DNA of 64,000 nucleotides from Bittarella massiliensis (ex Durand et al. 2017) (GCF_017566145.1 NZ_JABFCL010000001.1:405210-469209); one strand, 5' to 3'; shown: positions 50,372 to 59,547, numbered from the stretch's first letter. Notes: generated from the sequence alone by a model not told the origin. Translations and numbers: made by a program.

Positions 50372-51094
50372 TCAAAGGACCTTGGAGAGAAAGTCGATGG
50401 TGCGGGGGTTTTGGGGGTTGCCGAAAAGCTCCTCTGGGCTGCCCTGTTCCACAATGACCCCGTCGTCCATAAAGAGGATGCGATCCCCCATCTCCCGAGC
50501 AAAGCCCATCTCGTGGGTGACCACCACCATGGTCATCCCCTCCTGGGCCAGCTGTTTCATCACCGCCAGCACCTCCCCCACCATTTCCGGGTCAAGCGCC
50601 GAGGTGGGCTCGTCAAAGAGCATCACATCCGGGTCCATGGCCAGGGCGCGGGCGATGGCCACCCGCTGTTTCTGCCCGCCCGAAAGGGAGTTCGGGTAGC
50701 TGTCGGCCTTGTCTGAAAGGCCCACCATCTCCAGCAGTTCAAGCCCCCGCTTCCTGGCGGCTGCCGGCTTTTGGCCCTTGACTTTGATGGGGGCCATGGT
50801 CACGTTTTGCAGCACCGTCTTGTGGGGAAAGAGGTTGAACTGCTGAAAGACCATCCCCATCTTCTCCCGCAGTTTGTCCTCGTCAAAGCGCTTGCCGGTG
50901 ATCTCCTGCCCCTCAAAGACAATGGTTCCCGAGGTGGGGCGCTCCAACAGGTTGAGGCAGCGCAGGAAGGTGGATTTGCCCGAGCCGGAGGGGCCGATGA
51001 CCACCACCACCTCGCCCTTTTCCACCGTTTCGGAGATGCCCTTGAGCACCCCGTTTTCGCCGAAGGATTTGTACAGATTTTTAACGGTTATCAC
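50372..51094 (-). CDS. Polar amino acid ABC transporter ATP-binding protein (GlnQ-like)
   Basis: This 240-residue ATPase has Walker [10 protein letters not shown], signature LSGGQKQR and Walker [15 protein letters not shown], and matches the GlnQ/HisP class. [15 protein letters not shown] is the usual Q-loop. It overlaps the permease gene by 14 bases and belongs to an operon with a binding protein. The transported amino acid is not determined. Confidence 0.94.
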   Translation of the reverse strand: MITVKNLYKSFGENGVLKGISETVEKGEVVVVIGPSGSGKSTFLRCLNLLERPTSGTIVFEGQEITGKRFDEDKLREKMGMVFQQFNLFPHKTVLQNVTMAPIKVKGQKPAAARKRGLELLEMVGLSDKADSYPNSLSGGQKQRVAIARALAMDPDVMLFDEPTSALDPEMVGEVLAVMKQLAQEGMTMVVVTHEMGFAREMGDRILFMDDGVIVEQGSPEELFGNPQNPRTIDFLSKVL

Positions 51095-51755
51095 TGACTT
51101 TGTACCTCCTCTCCACCCAGAGCATCAGCCGCCCCAGGGTAAAGGTCAAAACGAAGTAGAAGGCGGCGGCCACCAGCAGGGGCTCCAGGGGCAGGAAGGT
51201 GGCGCCGGAGATGTTTTTCGAGGTGAAGAGCAGCTCCGCCACCCCGATGACCGAGGCCATAGAGGAATTTTTGATGACCCCCACAAACTCGTTGCCGATG
51301 GCCGGCAGGATATTCTTGACCGCCTGGGGCATCACCACCAGCCACATGGCCTTGCGGCGGCTCATCCCCAGGCTGCGGGCGGCCTCCATCTGGCCCCGGT
51401 CCACCGCCTCGATCCCGGCGCGGACCACCTCGCAGATGTAGACGCTGGCGTTCATGACAATGGCGATCACCGCCGCCTGAAAGGAGGTGAAGTTGAAACC
51501 CAGGGCGATCTTGCTGCCCGAGTAGACGATGATCATCAAAAGCAACATGGGCACGCAGCGCATCACCTCGATAAAGGCCGAGGCGAGGAGGGCCAGGGGG
51601 CGAAACTTTTTATACCCCAGCCGGGAGGTCTTGAGAAAGTAGAGCAGCACCCCCAGCAGGGTGGCAAAGAGGATCGAGACAAGGGAGAGCTTCAAAGTCA
51701 TCCAAAGGCTGGAAAAGTAGCTGGCCTTGTACCCGCTCCAAAAACTAAAATTCAC
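51081..51755 (-). CDS. Polar amino acid ABC transporter permease
   Basis: The 224-residue protein has about five membrane helices and the family loop [28 protein letters not shown], of the HisM/GlnP type. A single permease gene implies a homodimer. It overlaps the ATPase gene downstream and follows the binding-protein gene after a hairpin. ATG 51755 has AGAGAGGAAG upstream. Confidence 0.93.
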   Translation of the reverse strand: MNFSFWSGYKASYFSSLWMTLKLSLVSILFATLLGVLLYFLKTSRLGYKKFRPLALLASAFIEVMRCVPMLLLMIIVYSGSKIALGFNFTSFQAAVIAIVMNASVYICEVVRAGIEAVDRGQMEAARSLGMSRRKAMWLVVMPQAVKNILPAIGNEFVGVIKNSSMASVIGVAELLFTSKNISGATFLPLEPLLVAAAFYFVLTFTLGRLMLWVERRYKVSDNR

Positions 51756-51819
51756 GGTGACATCTTCCTCTCTGGCCCCTCTCCCGCCAGGGCGGGGCCG
51801 ACCGGTATTTCGGCAAAGG

Positions 51820-51852
51820 AAAACGGGCGGCTTGGCTCGCCCGTTTTTTCTC
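51820..51852. terminator. Hairpin between the binding-protein and permease genes
   Basis: AAACGGGCG pairs with CGCCCGTTT. Such intra-operon hairpins commonly allow higher expression of the binding protein. Confidence 0.6.
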
Positions 51853-51866
51853 TGCGGTGTGGGGTG

Positions 51867-52742
51867 CTATTCCTCGCTGTCGGCGTTCTGCGCCGCCAGG
51901 GCGCAGGCCTCGTCCACCAGCTTTTCCATCTGGCCGTCGGCTTTCAGTCGGGCGATGGTCTTGTTGATCTCGGCCGTCAGGCTCTCCTCCCCCTTGGGGA
52001 TGGCCACGGCGGTGGAGTCCTCGTCAGGGTTTTCGCTGGGGAAGGCACAGTTTGGATTGATGACCAAATCCGGGTTGGAGATGACCATGGTGCGGCAGAC
52101 GGTGTCGTCGGTGATGATGCCGTCGATCTGCCCGGCCTTGAGGGACATGAGCAGGGTGTTCATGCTGCCGATGTAGGTCACCTGGGTGCCCTGGGGCTCC
52201 AAGTTGTTCTGGGCGTATACCTGTTGGGTGGAGGACATTTGAATGCCGATTTTGTTGTCGGCCAACTCGGCCACGCTGTCCATCCCCGCAGTGTTTTTCT
52301 TGTTCATCAAGAGGAGGTTTTTTCCGGTGTAGTAGGGGTCGGAGAAGTCCACCTGCTGGCGGCGCTTCTCGGTGGTGGCGAGGCCGGAGATCAGCACGTC
52401 GCACTGCCCGGCGTTGAGGGCGCTGATGAGCCCCTCAAACTCCATCTCCTTGATTTCCAGCTCGACGCCCAGGTCGCTGGCAATGGCCTTGGCCAGCTCG
52501 ACGTCGAACCCGGAGACTGTGTCCTTGCCGTCCACGATGGCGTGGAATTCATAGGGGGCGAATTCCGCGTTCATTCCCACAACGATCTTGCCTTTGGCTT
52601 TGATCTGGGCCAGCAGATCCTGCCCCTCTCCCTTTGAGGAGGCGTCGCTCGCCGCCGCGCCGCAGCCGGTAAAGGTGGCCAGCGCCATCAGCGCCGCCAG
52701 GGCGATGCCCAAAACTTGCTTCACTCGATTCATCTGTTTCAT
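51867..52742 (-). CDS. Polar amino acid ABC transporter substrate-binding lipoprotein
   Basis: The 291-residue protein has a lipoprotein signal ending FTGCGAAAS and a solute-binding family 3 domain (GKIVVGMNAEFAPYEF, VSGFDVELAKAIA, DFSDPYYTGKNLLL). It captures an amino acid outside the membrane and delivers it to the permease encoded downstream. ATG 52742 has GGGGGAATC upstream. Confidence 0.94.
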   Translation of the reverse strand: MKQMNRVKQVLGIALAALMALATFTGCGAAASDASSKGEGQDLLAQIKAKGKIVVGMNAEFAPYEFHAIVDGKDTVSGFDVELAKAIASDLGVELEIKEMEFEGLISALNAGQCDVLISGLATTEKRRQQVDFSDPYYTGKNLLLMNKKNTAGMDSVAELADNKIGIQMSSTQQVYAQNNLEPQGTQVTYIGSMNTLLMSLKAGQIDGIITDDTVCRTMVISNPDLVINPNCAFPSENPDEDSTAVAIPKGEESLTAEINKTIARLKADGQMEKLVDEACALAAQNADSEE

Positions 52743-52798
52743 CTGTGATTCCCCCTATTGGTTTCATCGTGTCGGCGTCTCCGCCTTGTTGCTTTATT

Positions 52799-52827
52799 AT
52801 AGTAGCATAGTAGCGTGCTAAAGTCAA
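52799..52827 (-). promoter_or_regulatory. Sigma-A promoter of the amino acid ABC operon
   Basis: On the minus strand TTGACT (52822-52827) and TACTAT (52799-52804) are separated by 17 bases. TATAAT three bases further on is an alternative -10. Confidence 0.7.
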
Positions 52828-52931
52828 CAGCAAAAACAACTGCGCCCCCTGTTTTGGCAATTCCACCAGAAGGCGCAAACAATCGATTTAATTCTGTACA
52901 TCTTTTCCAGTTTTGGCCGGCAGATGGAGGG

Positions 52932-54509
52932 TCATAGGATGCCGTCATCCCGGAGGAGCTTGTACTCCAGCGAATCCACCTGGGCGCGCAGGGAGGCACG
53001 GATGATGTCGTGGGAGACCCCCACTGTGGTCCAGACATTTTCGCCGTCGGTGGACTCGATGAGCACCCGCACCCGGGAGGCCGAGTTGGCGCTTTGCTCC
53101 ACCACACGCACCTTGTAGTCGGTCAGTCGCACCCGGGCGATGGCGGGGTAAAACCGAGTCACCGCCTTGCGCACGGCGTTGTCCAAGGCGTTGACTGGGC
53201 CCCTTCCCTCGTCGGCGGTCATCTCGTACTGGTCCCCCACCCGCACCTTGCAGATGGCCGAGGAGGTGCTGAACACCCCCGACTCCTGTTCGCTGAAGAT
53301 GCGGTAGAGCTCCAGTTTAAAGTGGGGGCGGTGCATTCCCAGGTGCTTGAGGATCAGCACCTGCAAGCTGGCCTCGGCCGACTCGTACTGGTAGCCCCGC
53401 AACTCCCTGGCCTTCACATCCTCCAGCACCTCGGCAATCTCGGGGGCATCGGGGGGCACGGTGGGGTCGACCTTGCGGATGCTGTGGTAGAGCACCGCCT
53501 TCCCCCCCACCTCGCTGATGAGGATGTGGCGCTTGTTGCCCACCATGTCGGGGGAGATGTGCTCAAAGGTGCGGCTGTTCTTGTGCACGGCGTCCACGTG
53601 CATCCCCGCCTTGTGGGAGAAGGCGCCGCCCCCCACATAGGGCATGCTGTCGGGCAGGGTGAGGTTGGCCACGTCGGAGATGATGCGGGCGGTCTTGGTC
53701 AGGCGGGCCATCTGCCCCTTCTCCACGCAGGGGTATCCCATCTTCAGCTGCAGGGTGGGGAGCACCGTCGAGAGGTTGGCGTTGCCGCAGCGCTCGCCAA
53801 AGCCCACATAGGTGCCCTGCACCATCCGCGCCCCGCCCTCCACCGCCGCCAGGCTGGCCGCCACGGCACAGCCGATGTCGTTGTGGCAGTGGATGCCCAC
53901 CGGGCAGCCCAGTTCTCGGCAGACCTGCTGGGTCGCCCGGCGGACGTCGCTGGGAAGGGTGGCCCCGTTGGTGTCGCAGAGGACGACCCAGTCGGCCCCG
54001 GCGTCCCGGGCGGCGCGGACGGTCTCCATAGCGTAGCGGGGGTTTTGGCGGTAGCCGTCGAAGAAGTGCTCGGCGTCGTAGAGGACCTCTTTCCCCTGCG
54101 CCTTTAGGTAGGCGACGGTCTCCCCGATCATCCGCAGATTTTCCTCCAGGGTGGTCTTGAGCACGTCCTTGACGTGGAGGTCCCAGCTCTTGCCGAAGAT
54201 GCAGACCGCCGGGGTCCCCGCCTCGCAGAGGGCGGCGATCCCCCGGTCCTCCTGCGGGGCGAGGGATTTGCGGCAGGTGGCGCCGAAGGCCACCAGCTTG
54301 CTGTGTTCCAGGGGAATCTGCCGCGCCCGCTCAAAAAAGAGCAGGTCCTTGGGCCCGGAAGAGGGGTTGCCCGCCTCGATATAGGGGATCCCCTGCCGAT
54401 CCAAAGCCCGCAAAATCTCCACCTTATCCTCCACCGAAAAAGAGATATTTTTCCCCTGCGCGCCGTCGCGCATGGTGGAATCCAACAGCCAGACCCGCTC
54501 TCTCTCCAC
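52932..54509 (-). CDS. cimA: (R)-citramalate synthase
   Basis: The 525-residue enzyme condenses acetyl-CoA with pyruvate for isoleucine made by the citramalate route. The N-terminal LLDSTMRDGAQGKNISFS and the TIM-barrel metal motif GIHCHNDIGCAVA place it in the HMGL-like family. SHKAGMHVDAV and the C-terminal LeuA-type allosteric domain (about 390-525) fit CimA rather than LeuA. GTG 54509 lies about ten bases after AGAAGGGG. It stands alone; no leucine or isoleucine genes are near. Confidence 0.92.
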   Translation of the reverse strand: MERERVWLLDSTMRDGAQGKNISFSVEDKVEILRALDRQGIPYIEAGNPSSGPKDLLFFERARQIPLEHSKLVAFGATCRKSLAPQEDRGIAALCEAGTPAVCIFGKSWDLHVKDVLKTTLEENLRMIGETVAYLKAQGKEVLYDAEHFFDGYRQNPRYAMETVRAARDAGADWVVLCDTNGATLPSDVRRATQQVCRELGCPVGIHCHNDIGCAVAASLAAVEGGARMVQGTYVGFGERCGNANLSTVLPTLQLKMGYPCVEKGQMARLTKTARIISDVANLTLPDSMPYVGGGAFSHKAGMHVDAVHKNSRTFEHISPDMVGNKRHILISEVGGKAVLYHSIRKVDPTVPPDAPEIAEVLEDVKARELRGYQYESAEASLQVLILKHLGMHRPHFKLELYRIFSEQESGVFSTSSAICKVRVGDQYEMTADEGRGPVNALDNAVRKAVTRFYPAIARVRLTDYKVRVVEQSANSASRVRVLIESTDGENVWTTVGVSHDIIRASLRAQVDSLEYKLLRDDGIL

Positions 54510-54642
54510 TGCAAAACGCCCCTTCTGTCCAAGGCCCGCACGGCCCTTTTCTCCAGGCGCTTTTGGTGTGGACCCCACCGGACCCAAGCGCCCCTTTCCC
54601 TGTTAGTTTACAAGCTGCCCGCCCCCCTGTCAACCGGCGCAA

Positions 54643-54682
54643 AAAAGCGGGCCACCCCTCTGCCAAAAGGGCGGCCCGCCGG
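54643..54682 (-). terminator. Intrinsic terminator
   Basis: GCGGGCC and GGCCCGC arms with an inner stem are followed on the minus strand by TTTTTTG. It ends the AI-2E-type gene. Confidence 0.75.
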
Positions 54683-54692
54683 GCGGGGACAG

Positions 54693-55865
54693 TCACACGG
54701 CCCTCTCTTCAGGCGGCCAAACCTCCTCCCCCGCAGGGGTGAGATCCCGGCGCCGCAATCGCCGGCCGACAAACTCGCCGAAGAGGGTGTAGAGCACCGA
54801 GAAGGCGGGCACGGCCAAAAACATCCCCAGGGGGCCGAAGAGGCCGCCCCCCACCACGATGGACAGCATCACCCAGAAGGGGGAGAGACCGATGGACTGA
54901 CCCAGGATGCGGGGGCAGATAAAGTTGCCGTCGATCTGTTGCAGACAGACGATGAAGAGGACAAACCACAGGCATTTGACCGGGTCGGCAATGAGGATGA
55001 TGATCCCCGAAGGCACCCCGCCCAAAAAGGGGCCGAACACCGGAATGACATTGGTGCAGCCCACCACCACACTCACCAGCGGCGCATAAGGGATCTTGAG
55101 CAGGGAGGTGCCGATGAAGCAGAGCACCCCCACCAGCAGCGAGTCGGCGATCTGCCCGGTGAGAAAGCCGCCAAAGGTGCGGTGGGCCAGCGTGCCTACC
55201 CGCAGCGCGCCGTCTACCCGCCGCCGCGAAAAGAGGGCGTAGAGGACCCGCTTGCACTGGGAGCAAAACCGCTCTTTGTTATAGAGTAGGTAGACCGAGG
55301 CCACCAGTGCCAGCAACGCCTTGACCAAAAAGCCCCCCACCGACATCGACCAGCCCACCAGTTTGGGCAGGGCGGCCTGCAAAAAGTCGATGGCCTTGTC
55401 CCAAATCCCCTCCCAGGACTGAAGGACGCCGGCAATTCGGTCCGGGCCGATGCCGTATTCGGCCAGCACCCGCTGCAAAAAGGCGCTTCCCTGGTCGATG
55501 AGATCGCCACTCTGGGCGATGAGACTGCGGATGCTGGCGGCGAGTTGGGGAATGATCAGGGCGATCAGGGCGGCGATCAGCCCCAGAAAGAGCAGGTAGA
55601 CGATCCCCACCGACGCCGCGCGGCGGGCGCGCCGGCTCTTGATGCCGCAGAGCCAGCGCCGCTCGATCCACCCGAGGGGCTTGGCCAACAAATAGGCAAT
55701 GCCAAAAGCCGCCAAAAAGGGGGCCAGCAACCCCAGCGCCGCCCCTGCGGCCCGCGAGATCTCCCCCAAGTGGGAGAAAAAGGCGTAGAGCAGGACCCCC
55801 GCCAGCACAATGAGCAGGTTGGGCAGCGCCCTGCGAAATATTCGCCTGGCCTCTCTGTGTTCCAT
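54693..55865 (-). CDS. AI-2E family transporter
   Basis: The 390-residue protein has about eight membrane helices with a soluble insert of about 80 residues between the third and fourth (QLAASIRSLIAQSGDLIDQG onward). GQIADSLLVGVLCFIG, VIPVFGPFLGGVPSG and the motif QQIDGNFICPRILGQSIGLSP are diagnostic. Members export AI-2 or act as sodium/proton antiporters; the role here is open. ATG 55865 is preceded by GAGAGGGGG. Confidence 0.92.
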   Translation of the reverse strand: MEHREARRIFRRALPNLLIVLAGVLLYAFFSHLGEISRAAGAALGLLAPFLAAFGIAYLLAKPLGWIERRWLCGIKSRRARRAASVGIVYLLFLGLIAALIALIIPQLAASIRSLIAQSGDLIDQGSAFLQRVLAEYGIGPDRIAGVLQSWEGIWDKAIDFLQAALPKLVGWSMSVGGFLVKALLALVASVYLLYNKERFCSQCKRVLYALFSRRRVDGALRVGTLAHRTFGGFLTGQIADSLLVGVLCFIGTSLLKIPYAPLVSVVVGCTNVIPVFGPFLGGVPSGIIILIADPVKCLWFVLFIVCLQQIDGNFICPRILGQSIGLSPFWVMLSIVVGGGLFGPLGMFLAVPAFSVLYTLFGEFVGRRLRRRDLTPAGEEVWPPEERAV

Positions 55866-55961
55866 CCCCTCTTCCCCCTCTCTCTTCTCTGCCTATTAGT
55901 ATACACGAATCCCCCACCGTCCAGCGCGCTTTTTTCTGAATATTTTATGACTTCTCCACCC

Positions 55962-56003
55962 AAAAAGGCGCCCCGCTCCCCCCGTGGGGCGCGGGACGCC
56001 TTT
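55962..56003 (-). terminator. Intrinsic terminator of the redox cluster
   Basis: AAAGGCGTCCCGC and GCGGGGCGCCTTT arms (one mismatch) are followed on the minus strand by TTGGG. Confidence 0.7.
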
Positions 56004-56012
56004 CAGCGCTGT

Positions 56013-56345
56013 TTAACGGTGCTTTTCGATGAGGGCGAGAACCGCCTCCTTGCCTTGAAAGCCGACGCTGGTGGCCGCTGCCCGGCCGCCTTTGACCAAC
56101 AGCAAGGTGGGGATGCTCATCACCTGGTAGCGCACCGCCAGGCCGGGCTGCTCATCCACATTGACCTTGCAGACCTTCACCCCGGTGGGCGGGTCGGCCG
56201 CAATCTCGTCGACGATGGGGGAAAACATCTGGCAGGGGCCGCACCAGGGGGCCCAAAAGTCGATGACCGCCAGGCCGCCATAGCGCCCGACCTCCGCTTC
56301 AAAATTGGCTTCTGTCAACGCCAGTGGTTCCATTTGCAAACGCAT
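56013..56345 (-). CDS. Thioredoxin
   Basis: The 110-residue thioredoxin has the active site FWAPWCGPCQMF (about residues 27-38) and the cis-proline segment SIPTLLLVKGG. It reduces disulfides in the cytoplasm. ATG 56345 follows GGAGGAGAAAGG and lies 13 bases after the stop of the CcdA-TlpA gene, so it is the last gene of the redox unit. Confidence 0.93.
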   Translation of the reverse strand: MRLQMEPLALTEANFEAEVGRYGGLAVIDFWAPWCGPCQMFSPIVDEIAADPPTGVKVCKVNVDEQPGLAVRYQVMSIPTLLLVKGGRAAATSVGFQGKEAVLALIEKHR

Positions 56346-56358
56346 CCTTTCTCCTCCC

Positions 56359-57672
56359 TCAAGATCGGCCGCTGCCGTCGAGGGTCTGCTGTACAATCTG
56401 TTCCATCACCGAGCGGGTGAGCATCCCCGGCACATAGCCGAAGAGGTTGCCGTCCCGGTCGATCATGTAGGTGGTGGGGAAGGCGGTGATGCCGTAGCCG
56501 TTAAAGACCGCGCCGGTCTCGTCCATCACCACCGGGTAGTCATACCCGTTTTTCTGCAGGAAGGAGACGATCTCCTCCCGGCTGACGTCCTGGTTGCGGG
56601 GGTATTTGGCGCTCTTGGGGTTGGCGACCCCCAACACCACCACGTCGCCGCTGTTCTCGCCATACATTTCATAGAGGGCCTGCACGTCGGGCATCTCCCG
56701 CTGGCAAGGGCCGCACCAGGTGGCCCAGAAGTTGAGAAAGACCACCTTGCCCCTGTATTCCGACAGGGTGTGTGTCTCGCCGTTTTGATCCACCAGGGTA
56801 AAATCGGGGGCAGGGAAGACGCCAGTCTGTGACCCGCCCCCCTGGGATTGGCCGCCGCCGGACGAGGAAGCGCTTCCCTCCCCCGCCGTGCCGGCCGAGG
56901 AAGAGGCGCTCTGGGAGGCCCCATTTTGTTCGGTGCCGCCGGCGCCGATGCCCGAGAGATAGCCGGTGATGCCGTTTATCCAACCGGTGAACATCATCAC
57001 CCCCATCAAAATCATCAGCGCGCCCCCCACCTTGACGGTGTAGCGGAGCCCCTTCTGGTGGCGCTTGAAAAAATTAAGGAGGCTGCTGGTGAAGAGCCCC
57101 ACCCCCAAGAAGGGGAGAACAAAGCCCAGGGTGTAGACCCCCACCAGCCCAAAGCCCACCAGGGAGGAGCCGGCCGAAGAGGCCATCAGCAGCACCGAGG
57201 CCAGGGCCGGGCCCACGCAGGGGGTCCAGGCGAAGCTAAAGGTGAAGCCCAGCGCCAGGGCCACCAGGGGGCTCATGGCGAAGCGGTCCAGCCGGATGGG
57301 GAGGCGGTGTTCCCGGCGCAGCCCCTTGCCCCCGAAAAAGCCCAGCTGATAGAGGCCGAAGAGGATGACGATCAGCCCGCCGATGCGGGCAAAGAGCGCC
57401 CGGTTGCCGCTGAAAAACTTGCCCAGGGCCGTAAAACCAAAGCCCAACAGGAAGAAGGCGAAGCTGACCCCCAACACAAAAAAGAGGGTGTTCAGCAGCA
57501 CAGTACTGCGCTTGTAGCGAATCTGCCCGTCGGGGCCGATCGATTTGGTCCCCCCCGCCAGATACCCCACGTAGAGGGGTACCAGGGGGAGGACACAGGG
57601 GGAGAAAAAGCTCAATAGCCCCTGCAAAAATACGGTGAAAACCGGCACGCCGGTCTCGATGGACAAGCCCAT
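56359..57672 (-). CDS. Fused CcdA/DsbD membrane domain and TlpA-type thioredoxin
   Basis: The 437-residue protein carries a CcdA domain (about 1-225) with the redox cysteines in SFFSPCVLPLVPLY and FAWTPCVGPAL. A Ser/Gly linker (about 245-285) follows, then an extracellular TlpA-like domain with ATWCGPCQREMP. Electrons from cytoplasmic thioredoxin can thus be passed across the membrane to an outside thiol partner within one protein. ATG 57672 has AAAGGAGG upstream. Cytoplasmic thioredoxin is encoded directly downstream. Confidence 0.93.
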   Translation of the reverse strand: MGLSIETGVPVFTVFLQGLLSFFSPCVLPLVPLYVGYLAGGTKSIGPDGQIRYKRSTVLLNTLFFVLGVSFAFFLLGFGFTALGKFFSGNRALFARIGGLIVILFGLYQLGFFGGKGLRREHRLPIRLDRFAMSPLVALALGFTFSFAWTPCVGPALASVLLMASSAGSSLVGFGLVGVYTLGFVLPFLGVGLFTSSLLNFFKRHQKGLRYTVKVGGALMILMGVMMFTGWINGITGYLSGIGAGGTEQNGASQSASSSAGTAGEGSASSSGGGQSQGGGSQTGVFPAPDFTLVDQNGETHTLSEYRGKVVFLNFWATWCGPCQREMPDVQALYEMYGENSGDVVVLGVANPKSAKYPRNQDVSREEIVSFLQKNGYDYPVVMDETGAVFNGYGITAFPTTYMIDRDGNLFGYVPGMLTRSVMEQIVQQTLDGSGRS

Positions 57673-57801
57673 AAAGGACCTCCTTTACTCAAAAAATCGG
57701 CGCAGTCCGCCCTCAGGTAGAGCGGCAAACAGATCCCGAGCGCCGCCCCATGTGCCAACCCGGCCCGCAGAGGAAGGGCCCGCAGCCGGGAGAGCGCTCT
57801 G

Positions 57802-58221
57802 TCAAGGCCGCTTGCCGAATATTTTCTGGCCAATGGAGTGGATGGTGACCTTCTCCAGCCGCTCCTTGCAGCACTCGTCCAGTTCACTGTAGATGTCGTC
57901 CATGATTTTGCCCATGCCGGAAGCCACTAGGCAGGGCAGGTCGGTGTCCCCGCTGTGCCAGTTGGCCGAGACAAAGCAGCAGTCCAGTGCCTCGCCGATC
58001 TGGCGAAGGGTCACCTCCCCGTCATCCCGGTCAAAGAGGTAACCGCCGTCGGCCCCCTCCTTTGTCTCCACCAGACCCGCTTTTTTGAGCTTGGAGAGGA
58101 CCTTTCGCACCCGGGCGGCGTTGGTGCAGATGTTCTGGGCCAACTCCTCGCTGGACAGGGTGCCACCCCGGTGGCTCAAATAGACCAGAGCGTGCACCGC
58201 CACATTGAATTCACTGGTCAA
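57802..58221 (-). CDS. Rrf2-family transcriptional regulator
   Basis: The 139-residue protein has a winged helix (LSSEELAQNICTNAARVRKVLSKLKKAGLV) and the family wing GADGGYLFDR. Several cysteines lie in the sensor part (LDCCFV, LPCLVA, DECCKE) and may bind an iron-sulfur cluster or sense thiols. TTG 58221 has GGGGAGGTGTG upstream. It is the second gene after the rhodanese lipoprotein and likely controls this redox cluster. Confidence 0.9.
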   Translation of the reverse strand: MTSEFNVAVHALVYLSHRGGTLSSEELAQNICTNAARVRKVLSKLKKAGLVETKEGADGGYLFDRDDGEVTLRQIGEALDCCFVSANWHSGDTDLPCLVASGMGKIMDDIYSELDECCKERLEKVTIHSIGQKIFGKRP

Positions 58222-58224
58222 AAT

Positions 58225-58647
58225 TCACACCTCCCCCCTGACAATCTCGTAGGGCCAGTCGATGATGCCGCCGAAATCGCACACCTGACGGTACCCCAAC
58301 GCCGCCAACTGCTCGGCGGCGGCTTTGCTGCGCACCCCGCTGCGGCAGTAGATCAGCAGTTCTGCCTCGGTATCCGGCAGGGCGGCAGGCCGCTCGCCGC
58401 CGATGGTGTCCAGCGGCACCAGCACCGCGCCGGGGATGTGGCCCTCCCCGTACTCCTGGGCGGTGCGCACGTCCACCACCGTCGCTCCGCCGGCCTCCAT
58501 CCGCTCCTTGGCCTCCTGCGGTGAAATCTTGTGGTACTCCCCCGCGGTTTTGGAGGCGGCCGCACCGCCCCCCGCCGCACCGCAACCGGTGAGGGCGAGC
58601 AGCGAACCCAACAGGGCGACTGCCAGCGCCGTTCCCTTTTTCTTCAT
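58225..58647 (-). CDS. Rhodanese-domain lipoprotein
   Basis: The 140-residue protein has a lipoprotein signal (LLGSLLALTGCGA) and one rhodanese domain with active-site loop YCRSGVRS (about 100-107) preceded by VVDVRTAQEYGEGHIPGAV. It should transfer or sense sulfane sulfur outside the membrane. It is the first gene of the redox unit, four bases from the Rrf2 gene. Confidence 0.92.
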   Translation of the reverse strand: MKKKGTALAVALLGSLLALTGCGAAGGGAAASKTAGEYHKISPQEAKERMEAGGATVVDVRTAQEYGEGHIPGAVLVPLDTIGGERPAALPDTEAELLIYCRSGVRSKAAAEQLAALGYRQVCDFGGIIDWPYEIVRGEV

Positions 58648-58658
58648 CTCGACTCACT

Positions 58659-58724
58659 CCGAACTGTAATTTATTTTGTATCAGTTTATAACTGTTATTA
58701 TATCAGTTTCAGTTCGGAATGCAA
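58659..58724 (-). promoter_or_regulatory. Promoter and candidate Rrf2 operator
   Basis: On the minus strand TTGCAT (58719-58724) and TATAAT (58697-58702) are separated by 16 bases. CCGAACTG (58659-58666) and CAGTTCGG (58710-58717) are inverted repeats flanking the promoter. TATCAGTTT is repeated directly at 58679 and 58701, exactly 22 bases apart. This is a likely binding site for the Rrf2 protein encoded downstream. Confidence 0.65.
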
Positions 58725-58805
58725 CCCCCTTTCTGCATTTTTTGTGGCGGTGGAATCCCCCCCTTTTTCGCCAGGCAAGCGGGCGGCGCTGCCACCGTCC
58801 CATGT

Positions 58806-58840
58806 AAAAAGGAGGCCGGCGGAAAACTTCTCTCCGCCGG
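58806..58840 (-). terminator. Intrinsic terminator
   Basis: CCGGCGGA and TCCGCCGG arms are followed on the minus strand by CCTCCTTTTTAC. It ends the small gene at 58882. Confidence 0.75.
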
Positions 58841-58881
58841 TCCCGTCTTATCCATTGTGCCTATTTAACAATTCGGAGAGA

Positions 58882-59187
58882 TCAGCCAAGCTGCCTTTGG
58901 TGAAGCAGCGCCTCGCGGCCCTCCAATACCTCCAGCAAAAAGAGGGCGCCCAGAGTCACCCCACAGCGGAATGTCTCGCTCTGCTCCATGTCGTACCGGT
59001 CAATCCACAGCTGCTGCATCTCTTGTAGAGCGACGAACTCCTCCGGCGATAACCTGTCCTCCCACCAGTCCAGTCTCTCACCCAGGGCTTCCGCAGTCTG
59101 CCGGTAGGCATCACTGTAAGGGCTGATCTCATCTTGCGGGCAGAGCTCTCTGCGAAAAAGCTGTTCCAATAGTGTGTTGTTTGCCAT
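58882..59187 (-). CDS. Small helical protein, DUF6809-like
   Basis: The 101-residue acidic, helical protein has LLEQLFRRELCPQDEISPYSDAYRQ, LDWWEDRLSPEEFVALQEM and FRCGVTLGALFLLEVLEG. This layout matches a clostridial family annotated as DUF6809, of unknown function. ATG 59187 has GAGGGGAAC upstream. It is a single-gene unit. Confidence 0.7.
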   Translation of the reverse strand: MANNTLLEQLFRRELCPQDEISPYSDAYRQTAEALGERLDWWEDRLSPEEFVALQEMQQLWIDRYDMEQSETFRCGVTLGALFLLEVLEGREALLHQRQLG

Positions 59188-59504
59188 CGCTCTTGTTCCC
59201 CTCTCGGTCGGTCGCCAACCCTTGAAAGAAACCGCCGCACATGATACCCTATTTGTGCTGCAAGCTGCTTTTGGGCGGCGAGCGGTTCTGGGGGAAGCGA
59301 CTGCTTTGATGAAATGGGGGCCGCTTCCTCTCATTTTTTTGAGGGCATCCCTCACCAGGTATATCCCCTTGCGAACCACTTCAGAGCGGGTGGCACGGCC
59401 TATCGACACCGCGTTGCGCAGATACATTCAATCATTTTCTTAAAGCGCCCGTCACGGATGCTTTTATTTTTGTAAAAAGCGGGGCCCATGGGTGGGCCCA
59501 AAAA
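59188..59504. other. Gap between the DUF6809-like gene and tmRNA
   Basis: No gene is supported. A minus-strand stretch near 59340-59427 could encode IGRATRSEVVRKGIYLVRDA, reminiscent of a ribbon-helix-helix fragment, but it has no start site or complete domain. A GGGCCCA/TGGGCCC hairpin lies at 59483-59500. Confidence 0.35.
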
Positions 59505-59546
59505 AGAAAAAAGCGCACAACAAATGGCTTTGTCATGCGCTTTTAT
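59505..59546 (-). terminator. Intrinsic terminator of tmRNA
   Basis: AAAAGCGCATGACAAA pairs with TTTGTTGTGCGCTTTT, followed on the minus strand by more T. Confidence 0.85.
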
Positions 59547-59547
59547 T

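Noticed and set aside
59220..59427. Ribbon-helix-helix gene upstream of the DUF6809-like gene
   Set aside because: Only a fragment of about 20 residues looks like such a fold, there is no start site, and the rest of the frame has random composition.
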